A stretch of 5,304 nucleotides of DNA from Alcaligenaceae bacterium UBA6179 (GCA_002422175.1 DITR01000036.1:1-5304); one strand, 5' to 3'; shown: positions 1 through 4,811, numbered from the stretch's first letter. Notes: generated by a model not told the origin, from the letters alone. A program made the numbers and translations.

Positions 1-194
1 CCATTCTTAACTACGATATGCGCTCAGGTCCGTCACGTGAAGGCCGCCGTACAGCTCTGGTTCATCACGCCAGTATGGTCGACGCTATTTTACGTAAAGA
101 CAGTGAAGCGGCTAGACACGCGTTAGAAGCAGATATTCAATCGGCAGCAGACTTCATCGTTTCAGTGGGTGTACTGGTATCGGCTGATTCTTGA
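1..194 (+). CDS. C-terminal end of a GntR-type regulator (FCD ligand-binding domain), 5' truncated by the window
   Basis: The open frame runs into the window from the left; the first complete codon is at base 3 and TGA is at 192-194, leaving 63 residues. The visible part matches the last helices of the FCD effector domain of FadR-subfamily GntR repressors: Arg-rich turn, then HHASMVDAILRKDSEAARHA, which fits the family pattern of a conserved His, an 'AI' helix, 'D..AA' and a final helix. FCD proteins are cytoplasmic repressors or activators that bind small organic acids, often through a metal held by Asp and His residues. The second residue of HH (residue 22 of the visible part) aligns with one metal-binding His. 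Where the family usually has its last His (pattern M-x-x-H-L) this protein has Asp (residue 44), so metal binding may differ. The N-terminal DNA-binding domain is outside the window, so the target cannot be judged. The downstream gene faces it, with 137 bases between them and no strong terminator visible. Confidence 0.72.
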   Translation, partial: ILNYDMRSGPSREGRRTALVHHASMVDAILRKDSEAARHALEADIQSAADFIVSVGVLVSADS

Positions 195-331
195 CAGCAT
201 CGGGATATCGCCAAACCGTTTTCCCAAGATACATAAGTTTATATTTTAGAAAAATCAGGTTTGTAGCTCAGGATGAATTAAAAACCGAACACCAAATGAA
301 ACGTCTATTCAACCAAACTATCAAGTTGCAA

Positions 332-1168
332 TTAAAAGGTTAAGCCTTTAGCGTCAACACTTTTCACACCCAGTACATTACGTGCAAGCTCAATGGCCAA
401 GGCTCTTTCAGCTCCACTACTTAATGTACCCTTGAGCATCACAACACCTTTTTCAGTGGTCACATGAACATCAGTGCCCGAAACATTTGAAGAGTACAGC
501 AAAGTCGATTTTACTTTTGCTGTTATCCAGGCATCTGAAAATTCCTTCTCTGCATCAGCAGCAGCTTTGGTCACTGTCGCTTTTGCGTCAGATTGAGGCG
601 CAGTCACGACTAGGTTATTACTGACTGATACGACACCACGAGTATTCAGCGCAAGAAGACCTGCCAGATCCTTTGCTTCAACACTATCTGCTGTGCCAGT
701 AAGCGTAAGACGACCACCTTTAGTAGCAACGGTTGTCTTAAGTCCATCGGTGTATTTACTCCACAACAATTTTGATTTTACAGTCGCAGTAATCGTAGCG
801 TCCTCAACAACATCAGCATAGGCATTGTTAGTTTTCTCATTTTGGTCGCTAGGATCTGACTGCACCACGATCTGGTTATCAACCTCTTTTATACCGTCAA
901 CACCCATTGCGATTTCCTTTGCGAGTTCCTTACTCACATCCTCCTGAACCTTTCCTGTCAGCGTTACCTTGCCATCCTTGACTGAGGCCTTTATGCCATT
1001 GAATCTCAGATATGGATTCAAAACATAGGATGTCCAAATTTGTGCTTCCTGCCGAACATCGGTGAGACTCTGTGTTGTCGTCCCTGCTGCATAACTCGGG
1101 CTTAAGCTCATGAGTGCCATTGCTAAACCAGATGCGACAATTAAGTTTTTTGAGCTTTTGTTAAACAT
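332..1168 (-). CDS. Secreted protein with three BON domains (OsmY-like)
   Basis: This 278-residue protein begins with a Sec signal peptide: Lys residues at 4 and 7, a hydrophobic core at about 8-22, and likely cleavage after SYA at 25-27. Three BON domains follow, at about 42-103, 123-189 and 212-276. Each shows the family layout: a helix, a strand ending in a Gly-rich turn (DGKVTLTG, KGGRLTLTG, EKGVVMLKG), a helix rich in Ala, and a closing 'GV..V.N' strand. BON domains are thought to bind phospholipid or to associate with the envelope; OsmY has two and is an osmotic and stationary-phase periplasmic protein. Three in tandem is less common. Linkers at about 104-122 and 190-211 are charged and Ala-rich. 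It is the last of three same-strand genes and starts 54 bases after the CsbD-like gene. Its ribosome binding site is weak (TGGAC upstream of the ATG), so translation may be modest. The domain calls are firm; the role in envelope stress is inferred from the family. Confidence 0.9.
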   Translation of the reverse strand: MFNKSSKNLIVASGLAMALMSLSPSYAAGTTTQSLTDVRQEAQIWTSYVLNPYLRFNGIKASVKDGKVTLTGKVQEDVSKELAKEIAMGVDGIKEVDNQIVVQSDPSDQNEKTNNAYADVVEDATITATVKSKLLWSKYTDGLKTTVATKGGRLTLTGTADSVEAKDLAGLLALNTRGVVSVSNNLVVTAPQSDAKATVTKAAADAEKEFSDAWITAKVKSTLLYSSNVSGTDVHVTTEKGVVMLKGTLSSGAERALAIELARNVLGVKSVDAKGLTF

Positions 1169-1222
1169 GGTTTTTGTCCATTTAGAATTATCATGAAATC
1201 AGCAGAAATTGAGTTGATCGCC

Positions 1223-1507
1223 CTACGATTTAAACTGAGCGAAAAAATCATCAACCTGCTTCGCAGCTGCATCTCTCGTTACTGCATAGCGTTCTTGAAC
1301 AAGCCCTGTCAAATGTTGAACATGACCTTCTGTTTTCAACAACTCGTCATCGGTGAGTTTGCCCCACAAAATCTTGGCATTACCAACCTGCTGCTTCCAC
1401 TTGGCTGCTAAAGCGTCGGAGCTGTAATCTGCAGTATCTACGCTCGCTTTTGGTGTTGTATAGGTTGACGTGATCGTTACAGTGTTCGTGTCTTTTGGTG
1501 TGTTCAT
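1223..1507 (-). CDS. CsbD-family stress protein with an N-terminal extension
   Basis: This 94-residue protein carries a full CsbD-like domain at about 34-89. The hallmarks are W37-KQ, then a Gly and Lys stretch leading to WGKLTDDEL (48-56), a 'TEG...L.G.VQERY' segment (59-74) and the closing 'A..QVDDFF' helix. CsbD-type proteins are small hydrophilic helical proteins induced by general stress (sigma-B in Bacillus, stationary phase in enterobacteria); their molecular action is not known. Most are about 60-70 residues, so the Thr/Ser-rich, low-complexity first 30 residues are extra. No signal peptide is present, so it is probably cytoplasmic. The ATG is supported by AGGA at 1514-1517, six bases upstream of the start. 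The gene lies 12 bases after the BON lipoprotein stop, which strongly suggests co-transcription. Confidence 0.88.
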   Translation of the reverse strand: MNTPKDTNTVTITSTYTTPKASVDTADYSSDALAAKWKQQVGNAKILWGKLTDDELLKTEGHVQHLTGLVQERYAVTRDAAAKQVDDFFAQFKS

Positions 1508-1513
1508 ATTGAA

Positions 1514-1517
1514 TCCT
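1514..1517 (-). promoter_or_regulatory. Ribosome binding site of the CsbD-like gene
   Basis: On the minus strand the 12-base gap between the BON lipoprotein stop and the CsbD-like ATG contains AGGA, six bases before the ATG. This fixes the start at 1507 and shows that the Thr-rich N-terminal extension is really translated. It lies just behind the upstream stop codon, an arrangement that favours translational coupling. Confidence 0.7.
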
Positions 1518-1519
1518 GG

Positions 1520-1834
1520 TTATTTAATACGCATATCGTTTTTAACTGAAGTCACGCCGCCCACTTTACGAGCGACTTCTATCGCACGACTTGCAGCAGC
1601 CTGTGAGGCAACAAATCCACTGAGTTGAACAACGCCTTTAAACGTTTCAACATTTATCTCAGCGACCTTGAGCATCGGATCATTGAATATTGCAGTTTTT
1701 ACTTTTAATGTGATTGCGCTATCGTCAACGTACTCACCTGTACCCTCTTTTTGTGGACCAGACTCACATCCTACGACGGCAAGCAGCGCAAATGCCATGA
1801 ATGCAGCACCAAAAAATTTATTGATATTTTTCAT
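1520..1834 (-). CDS. BON-domain outer-membrane lipoprotein
   Basis: This 104-residue protein has a type II signal peptide: K2 and K6, a hydrophobic core, and lipobox VVGC with the acylated Cys at 23. The residue after Cys is Glu, not Asp, which by the Lol rule predicts sorting to the outer membrane. After a short polar tether the rest is a single BON domain (about 36-104): a 'DDSAIT.KVK..I' helix, NVETFKGVVQLSGFV with the conserved Gly turn, an Ala-rich helix, and a closing 'VGGVTSVKNDM' strand. Small one-BON lipoproteins are common in proteobacteria and are usually grouped with OsmY-like transport-associated proteins; no enzyme activity is known. The start has a good ribosome binding site (GGAGA at 1842-1846, seven bases upstream). 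It is the first gene of a probable three-gene unit with the CsbD-like and three-BON genes. Confidence 0.9.
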   Translation of the reverse strand: MKNINKFFGAAFMAFALLAVVGCESGPQKEGTGEYVDDSAITLKVKTAIFNDPMLKVAEINVETFKGVVQLSGFVASQAAASRAIEVARKVGGVTSVKNDMRIK

Positions 1835-2032
1835 TAGTCATTCTCCAGATTTATAATTAGGTGGTCACTGCGACGCTTAAGCTACCATCGAAGCAACTAA
1901 CTATTGATCAGTGTATGCACCGAGCGAGTTCATCATGCACCGACATACAACTGCTGTCTGTGCGGTGTCGTACAGACCGAAATGAGATTAACTGCGAAAC
2001 TTCGTTCTTAATACACTGTTTGGAGAACGAAC
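1835..2032. other. Divergent intergenic region between the BON lipoprotein and the DUF3309-type gene
   Basis: These 198 bases must carry the promoters of both the minus-strand stress unit and the plus-strand mini membrane gene. I could not find a convincing -35/-10 pair for either. An AT-rich block at 1850-1860 (TAATTATAAA on the minus strand) is the best -10-like sequence for the lipoprotein but would leave a leader of only about 10-14 bases. Small inverted repeats occur: GTCTGT at 1956-1961 against ACAGAC at 1972-1977 (10-base spacer), plus the stronger hairpin at 2001-2031 listed separately. The overlapping long open frame on the plus strand here has no protein-like features. Confidence 0.4.
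2001..2031 (+). promoter_or_regulatory. Inverted repeat overlapping the ribosome binding site of the DUF3309-type gene
   Basis: TTCGTTCT (2001-2008) is the exact reverse complement of AGAACGAA (2024-2031), and a T-G wobble (2009/2023) adds a ninth pair, closing a 13-base loop. The right arm covers most of the Shine-Dalgarno sequence GGAGA (2022-2026) and ends one base before the ATG at 2033. In the mRNA this stem would hide the ribosome binding site. The repeat is seen directly; a regulatory role (temperature- or factor-dependent opening) is inference. Confidence 0.5.
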
Positions 2033-2191
2033 ATGTCGCTCGGAATGATTATTCTTATTATTGTTGTACTCATGTTGGTCGGTGTCATTCCGCGTTGGCC
2101 ACACAGCCAAACATGGGGCTATGTACCATCAGGCATTCTTGGCACCGTTCTTATCGTCTTACTGGTATTGTTAATTGTTGGTCGCATATGA
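2033..2191 (+). CDS. Small DUF3309-type membrane protein
   Basis: This 52-residue protein has two hydrophobic helices (about 3-19 and 34-50) joined by a conserved polar loop with RWPHSQTWGY (21-30) followed by a 'PSG' turn. The order MSLG, hydrophobic stretch, 'P.WPHS..WGY.PSG', hydrophobic stretch and closing GRI is characteristic of the DUF3309 family, whose members are about 50 residues long and of unknown function. It is an inner-membrane hairpin by prediction. The start is supported by GGAGA at 2022-2026, six bases before the ATG, and the right arm of a potential hairpin covers that site. It diverges from the BON/CsbD stress unit and converges on the Crp-type regulator gene. A longer open frame in another phase covers the same bases but is only a shadow. 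Family membership is from memory of the motif. Confidence 0.85.
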   Translation: MSLGMIILIIVVLMLVGVIPRWPHSQTWGYVPSGILGTVLIVLLVLLIVGRI

Positions 2192-2194
2192 GTC

Positions 2195-2219
2195 TAGATT
2201 GACATTGCGCTTTAATCTA
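2195..2219. repeat. Short inverted repeat after the DUF3309-type gene
   Basis: TAGATT (2195-2200) pairs exactly with AATCTA (2214-2219); one G-T and one A-T pair can extend it inward. It begins four bases after the stop codon, between two convergent genes, where a terminator would be expected. The stem is AT-rich and no T-run follows on either strand, so it is a weak terminator candidate at best. Confidence 0.25.
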
Positions 2220-2272
2220 AACATATTACCAACCACATAAAGAGTTGATCGAATGCGTTAATATTCCCTTCA

Positions 2273-2986
2273 TCAATGCTTTAGTGGCAATAATCGATCC
2301 GTTTCACGCTTGACAACCGCATAGCATTCACAACTCATTTCCTCGAGTTTTAAACGATCAAGCACTTTGATTTTCCCGCGTGAATATTCTATGACATTTA
2401 GCTTTTGCAAAACGCCAGCAGCCCCAGTCACACCCTCGCGACGCACACCCAACATATTTGCGATTAATTCTTGCGTCATGTTTAACTCATTCGTCGGGAG
2501 TCGATCAAGCGATAATAGCAACCAACGACACAACTGCTGTTCGATAGAGTGATGCCTATTACAGACGGCTGTCTGCGCCATTTGTGTAATAAGAGATTGG
2601 GTATACCGCAACAAAAGCAGCATTAAGGCACCGTGACGATTGAACTCATTTCTTAATCTTTCAGCAGACATTTTGTAGGCAAAACCTGCGCTTTGCACGA
2701 CAGCCCTGCTCGGTGTGCTGATTCCACCCATAAATACTGAAATTCCAACAATGCCGTCATTTCCAACAACCGATATTTCAGCTGAAGCGCCATTTTCCAT
2801 GACGTATAACAATGAAACAATCGAATTAGTTGGAAAGTAGACATAGTGCAGATCGTCACCCGACTCATAAATGACCTTACCAAGCGGTAACTCGACCAGC
2901 TCAAGCTGATCGAGTAAAGGTTGTTTAATAGCTTCTGGGAGCTCTGCAAGGATGTGGTTTTCTAAAGGAGAGGGTTTTCGGTCCAT
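2273..2986 (-). CDS. Crp/Fnr-family transcription regulator
   Basis: This 237-residue cytoplasmic one-component regulator has the family's usual length and layout. Residues about 20-110 form the cyclic-nucleotide-binding-like beta-barrel, with the 'VIYESGDDLHYVYFP' strand pair. About 111-145 is the dimerisation helix (RYTQSLITQMAQTAVCNRHH). About 146-211 is the winged helix-turn-helix, with 'TQELIANMLGVRREGVT' as the turn and recognition helix and SRGKIKVLDR as the wing. The phosphate-binding cassette of true Crp (GE...R.A) is not kept: the equivalent stretch is GIVGISVFMGG then PSRAVVQ, so cAMP binding is doubtful. No Fnr-type N-terminal cysteine cluster is visible, so it is not an iron-sulfur oxygen sensor. 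AGAGGA just upstream of the ATG supports the start. Its own promoter may be the extended -10 at 3075-3083. It may regulate the neighbouring BON/CsbD genes, but only position suggests this. Confidence 0.9.
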   Translation of the reverse strand: MDRKPSPLENHILAELPEAIKQPLLDQLELVELPLGKVIYESGDDLHYVYFPTNSIVSLLYVMENGASAEISVVGNDGIVGISVFMGGISTPSRAVVQSAGFAYKMSAERLRNEFNRHGALMLLLLRYTQSLITQMAQTAVCNRHHSIEQQLCRWLLLSLDRLPTNELNMTQELIANMLGVRREGVTGAAGVLQKLNVIEYSRGKIKVLDRLKLEEMSCECYAVVKRETDRLLPLKH

Positions 2987-3054
2987 TTTTTCCTCTGATA
3001 CAGATTACATATTCACACAAGTTGAGAGTTGTATTCACCAATAAGCGAACGTTA

Positions 3055-3067
3055 GTAAACTTTTTAC
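3055..3067. promoter_or_regulatory. 13-bp palindrome at the predicted start of the Crp-family gene transcript
   Basis: GTAAA, a 3-base centre, then TTTAC form a perfect palindrome. It lies immediately downstream, on the minus strand, of the extended -10 at 3075-3083, so it would cover the transcription start. A protein bound there would block transcription, which would suit autorepression by the regulator. It is shorter than a typical Crp/Fnr operator, and AT-rich palindromes of this size occur by chance, so the operator call is tentative. Confidence 0.3.
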
Positions 3068-3074
3068 GATGTAG

Positions 3075-3083
3075 ATTATATCA
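3075..3083 (-). promoter_or_regulatory. Extended -10 promoter for the Crp-family gene
   Basis: The minus strand reads TGATATAAT: a perfect TATAAT preceded by the TG of an extended -10 element, in the intergenic region behind the regulator gene. No good -35 box lies 16-18 bases upstream, which extended -10 promoters tolerate. Transcription would begin near 3068, giving a leader of about 80 bases. Confidence 0.45.
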
Positions 3084-3149
3084 GCCACCACAACGGTCTT
3101 GTTTATACGTTACTGTTAAGGCAACGCACAAACAAACAAACATGACTCG

Positions 3150-3154
3150 AAGGA
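3150..3154 (+). promoter_or_regulatory. Ribosome binding site that sets the start of the four-helix membrane protein
   Basis: AAGGA lies eight bases before the ATG at 3163. The frame is open further upstream (possible ATGs at 3022 and 3142), but neither has a comparable ribosome binding site, and the residues encoded upstream of 3163 are polar and Arg/Lys-rich rather than protein-like. The start at 3163 is therefore preferred. Confidence 0.7.
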
Positions 3155-3162
3155 CTGTAGCA

Positions 3163-3582
3163 ATGTTTCAATCATTACCGAATGCTGGGCGCATATCATC
3201 CGTTTTTTTATTTTGTCTAGGTTTAATTGACCTCTTTAGGGGGGCTGCGCATACCTATTTCATTTATTGGGCAAACAATACCTTTGCTCATCTAGACTTG
3301 AGTGTCAATGGACAAGATCAATTGGTATTACTCAGCGCATTTGGCATTTCAAATTTTCTAACAGGCATGCTTTTCATTTTGATTGCAGTCAAAGCGAAAC
3401 CGCTTGCCGATGCTGTATTAATAATCATCTTGTTGGCTTATGCAGTCGGTTGGTTAGGCATGCAATACGCTGGCGTTTCGCCCAACGCTGATTTTTATGG
3501 CCGCTACATTATGATGGCATATTTTGGTGTGTGCATCATTGGCTTAACTTGGTCTCGCTTCGATAAAAAATCATCAAGCTAA
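3163..3582 (+). CDS. Four-helix inner-membrane protein of unknown function
   Basis: This 139-residue protein has four predicted membrane helices at about 11-36, 53-77, 81-103 and 113-131. A polar loop with 'WANNTFAHLDLSVNGQD' lies between helices 1 and 2. The C-terminus is basic (RFDKK then Ser residues), which suggests it is cytoplasmic, and an even helix count then puts the N-terminus in the cytoplasm too. Within helix 1 the motif DLFRGAAHTYF puts an Asp, an Arg and a His inside or at the edge of the membrane, which is uncommon and may mark a functional site. I do not recognise the family; it resembles small four-helix DUF proteins of proteobacteria, and no ligand or reaction can be proposed. 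It diverges from the Crp-family gene with about 176 bases between the two starts, so the regulator may act on it, but no operator can be assigned with confidence. It converges on the coiled-coil gene. Confidence 0.8.
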   Translation: MFQSLPNAGRISSVFLFCLGLIDLFRGAAHTYFIYWANNTFAHLDLSVNGQDQLVLLSAFGISNFLTGMLFILIAVKAKPLADAVLIIILLAYAVGWLGMQYAGVSPNADFYGRYIMMAYFGVCIIGLTWSRFDKKSSS

Positions 3583-3594
3583 TGCATATCAAAA

Positions 3595-3614
3595 TAGGTC
3601 AAAAGAGCCACCTA
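3595..3614 (-). terminator. Weak possible terminator of the coiled-coil gene
   Basis: On the minus strand TAGGT (which includes the TAG stop codon) pairs with ACCTA across a 10-base loop and is followed by TTTTG. Two G-T pairs could lengthen the stem to seven. It lies in the 29-base gap between convergent genes, where a terminator is expected, but the stem is short and the T-run only four long. Confidence 0.25.
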
Positions 3615-3884
3615 CCCGACATGTTTAGCTAAGTAGTACGTCACACCCACTAATAACGTTGACGTAGCGATCAAAGTTGACAGAATCTTCCATGTTTGGG
3701 CAGACACTGTTTGATGAATATACGTGATGTCGCGATGAATGCCTGAAACATCACGATGAATATCTGAGACTTCACGTTGAATGCCTGAGATCTCGCGATG
3801 AAGGGTTACTTCAAGCCGTACAAGGTCTTCACGCGTAGCCAAGGTTGAGATGACTGCTTCTAGTTTTGTGACGCGCGCGTGCAT
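3612..3884 (-). CDS. Small coiled-coil protein with a C-terminal membrane anchor
   Basis: This 90-residue protein has three parts. Residues about 1-30 form a helix with leucine/valine spacing (KLEAVISTLA, LVRLEVTLHR). Residues 31-58 are four heptads of one pattern, [ED]-[IV]-[ST]-x-I-[QH]-[RQ], an ideal coiled coil with Ile/Val at a and d and charged residues at the flanks. Residues about 65-87 are one hydrophobic helix (WKILSTLIATSTLLVGVTYY) followed by AKHVG. It should sit in the inner membrane as a tail-anchored coiled-coil oligomer. The architecture recalls short proteins such as the DUF1640/Bdr-like or XhlA-like groups, but I cannot assign it to one; role unknown. The ATG has GAGG about eight bases upstream. 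A promoter and an adjoining palindrome lie just upstream at 3912-3966, so it is probably transcribed alone rather than with the gene behind it. Confidence 0.75.
   Translation of the reverse strand: MHARVTKLEAVISTLATREDLVRLEVTLHREISGIQREVSDIHRDVSGIHRDITYIHQTVSAQTWKILSTLIATSTLLVGVTYYLAKHVG
3711..3794 (-). repeat. 21-bp tandem repeat encoding coiled-coil heptads
   Basis: Four units of 21 bases encode residues 31-58 of the coiled-coil protein, one heptad per unit. The three best-matched units share a core of the form GATGAATGCCTGA with few changes (read on the plus strand); the fourth, at 3711-3731, is more diverged. The length is a multiple of three and of seven residues, so gain or loss of a unit would lengthen or shorten the coil without breaking its register. 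Confidence 0.7.
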
Positions 3885-3911
3885 GGTAAAGCCTCATTGT
3901 TTAACATTAAG

Positions 3912-3940
3912 ATTCTTACGCAAGTCTTCAGAATAGTCAA
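3912..3940 (-). promoter_or_regulatory. Sigma-70-type promoter of the coiled-coil gene
   Basis: On the minus strand TTGACT (3935-3940, five of six to consensus) and AAGAAT (3912-3917, four of six) are separated by exactly 17 bases. The -10 lies 27 bases before the ATG, giving a leader of about 20 bases that contains the GAGG ribosome binding site. Confidence 0.5.
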
Positions 3941-3941
3941 C

Positions 3942-3966
3942 ACGACTTAACACCTATATAAGTCGT
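3942..3966. promoter_or_regulatory. Palindrome adjoining the -35 box of the coiled-coil gene
   Basis: ACGACTTA (3942-3949) and TAAGTCGT (3959-3966) are exact inverted repeats separated by nine bases. The palindrome ends one base from the -35 box of the predicted promoter, on its upstream side, the usual place for an activator site. No T-run follows on either strand, so a terminator is less likely. The centre-to-centre spacing of the arms is 17 bases, between one and two helical turns, so whether a single dimer would fit is unclear. Confidence 0.4.
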
Positions 3967-4049
3967 TGCTCAGCACCCTTAATCACCCTACATGCCACAC
4001 ACGAGTTGAATGACCAGACAAATAAATAGACGTCAACGGTAGTTCAAAG

Positions 4050-4601
4050 CTAAAAATTCCACCATGACAAAAGTACTTTGTCTGGTATTGCTTCCAGGTG
4101 TGGTGTCACCCAATACGCTCTGCCCTCGGCTAGCGAGTGCAAGAAGCTCTCTTTAGTCATATGCAGCCCTTGCCAAATGCAGTGAGGACCTAACTGACCT
4201 TGCATTTCGATCAGGCAACCTATGACAGCAGTCTTGCCCTCAGTGGCTTGTAATGTGTGCGCGTGAACTGTCAATAAAAAAGAATCATCGCCCGTGCCAA
4301 GAGCACTTTCAATAAGCCCCCTTACCCATGCAATACGGTCACTGTCTTGTAGAACAGCATCATCGGCAATATATTGACTTGCACGCAGTTCGTCGTCGTT
4401 ACATCTCGAAGAAAGTTCACACAGATTGATAGCCATTTGATCATCTAAGTCAGAAATCAAAATGTCCCAACCTTCTAATTCGAACCATTCCTCAATTTCT
4501 TTTGTACCATCGTGTGCGACATCACCATTATTAAAAGCGCCAATCACTTCATCTAAAATTCTTTGTAAGTGAAAAGGTAATTTATCTTTTATTGTGTTCA
4601 T
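4050..4601 (-). CDS. Hypothetical acidic cytoplasmic protein
   Basis: I do not recognise this 183-residue protein. It has no signal peptide or membrane helix. The N-terminal half is strongly acidic and probably helical (EIEEWFELEGWDILISDLDD at about 35-54, then CELSSRCNDDELRASQYIADDAV). The C-terminal half looks more like an alternating strand/helix fold (SFLLTVHAHTL, KTAVIGCLIEMQG, CIWQGLHM) and ends in an aromatic tail (SWWNF). Three cysteines (61, 67, 129) and one more at 141 do not form a recognisable metal motif. The DNA before the ATG has no clear Shine-Dalgarno sequence, so the start is less certain; the next in-frame ATG is at residue 56, which would remove much of the acidic region. 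It diverges from the octapeptide-repeat gene across 210 bases. Frame length and even composition support a real gene. Confidence 0.65.
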   Translation of the reverse strand: MNTIKDKLPFHLQRILDEVIGAFNNGDVAHDGTKEIEEWFELEGWDILISDLDDQMAINLCELSSRCNDDELRASQYIADDAVLQDSDRIAWVRGLIESALGTGDDSFLLTVHAHTLQATEGKTAVIGCLIEMQGQLGPHCIWQGLHMTKESFLHSLAEGRAYWVTPHLEAIPDKVLLSWWNF

Positions 4602-4629
4602 ATTTCTGACTGGGTTTAAAAATATAAGT

Positions 4630-4657
4630 GTCTCAAAACTCGAGTCTCATCAGATGA
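4630..4657. repeat. Palindromes and direct repeats behind the hypothetical acidic gene
   Basis: Three small elements overlap: a direct repeat GTCTCA at 4630-4635 and 4644-4649, an 8-bp palindrome ACTCGAGT at 4638-4645, and an 11-bp palindrome TCATC-A-GATGA at 4647-4657. They lie 29-56 bases before the minus-strand start, where an operator would be. Each alone is short enough to be chance; the clustering is what is notable. Confidence 0.3.
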
Positions 4658-4705
4658 CACACCACCTGCTACATAATGTGTTTTAGAGCATGCCCTTTAG
4701 AAGTA

Positions 4706-4718
4706 TATTGATTCAATA
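4706..4718. repeat. 13-bp palindrome in the region before the octapeptide-repeat gene
   Basis: TATTGA-T-TCAATA is a perfect palindrome, flanked by AGTAT on the left and ATACT on the right with one extra base. It lies about 94 bases before the plus-strand ATG at 4812 and about 105 bases before the minus-strand start, so it could serve either gene. No clear -35/-10 pair was found in this intergenic region for the plus-strand gene. Confidence 0.3.
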
Positions 4719-4811
4719 CTATCCGTATGCATGCAGCCAAAGCCCTAGTCATTAAAAACGAAACATATGCCTTGGTCTTATTTAACCCTCACTAACAGAG
4801 GTAAAAGAGCA

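Noticed and set aside
1161..1181. A six-codon upstream frame overlapping the start of the three-BON gene.
   Set aside because: It is very short, has no ribosome binding site and is easily explained by chance.
1861..2202. A 113-codon open frame on the plus strand across the region before and through the DUF3309-type gene.
   Set aside because: It has Cys/His/Ser-rich composition, no domain and no ribosome binding site. The other phase encodes a clear DUF3309-type protein with a good ribosome binding site.
2653..2949. A 98-codon minus-strand frame inside the Crp-family gene.
   Set aside because: It lies in a different phase within a well-conserved regulator and has no features of its own.
3022..3162. 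A longer N-terminus for the four-helix membrane protein, starting at 3022 or 3142.
   Set aside because: The added residues are basic and unlike a membrane protein, neither ATG has a good ribosome binding site, and this stretch holds the likely promoter of the divergent regulator gene.
4767..4811. An upstream ATG for the octapeptide-repeat protein.
   Set aside because: It would place 15 polar residues before a classical MKK signal peptide; the ATG at 4812 has AGAGGT upstream.
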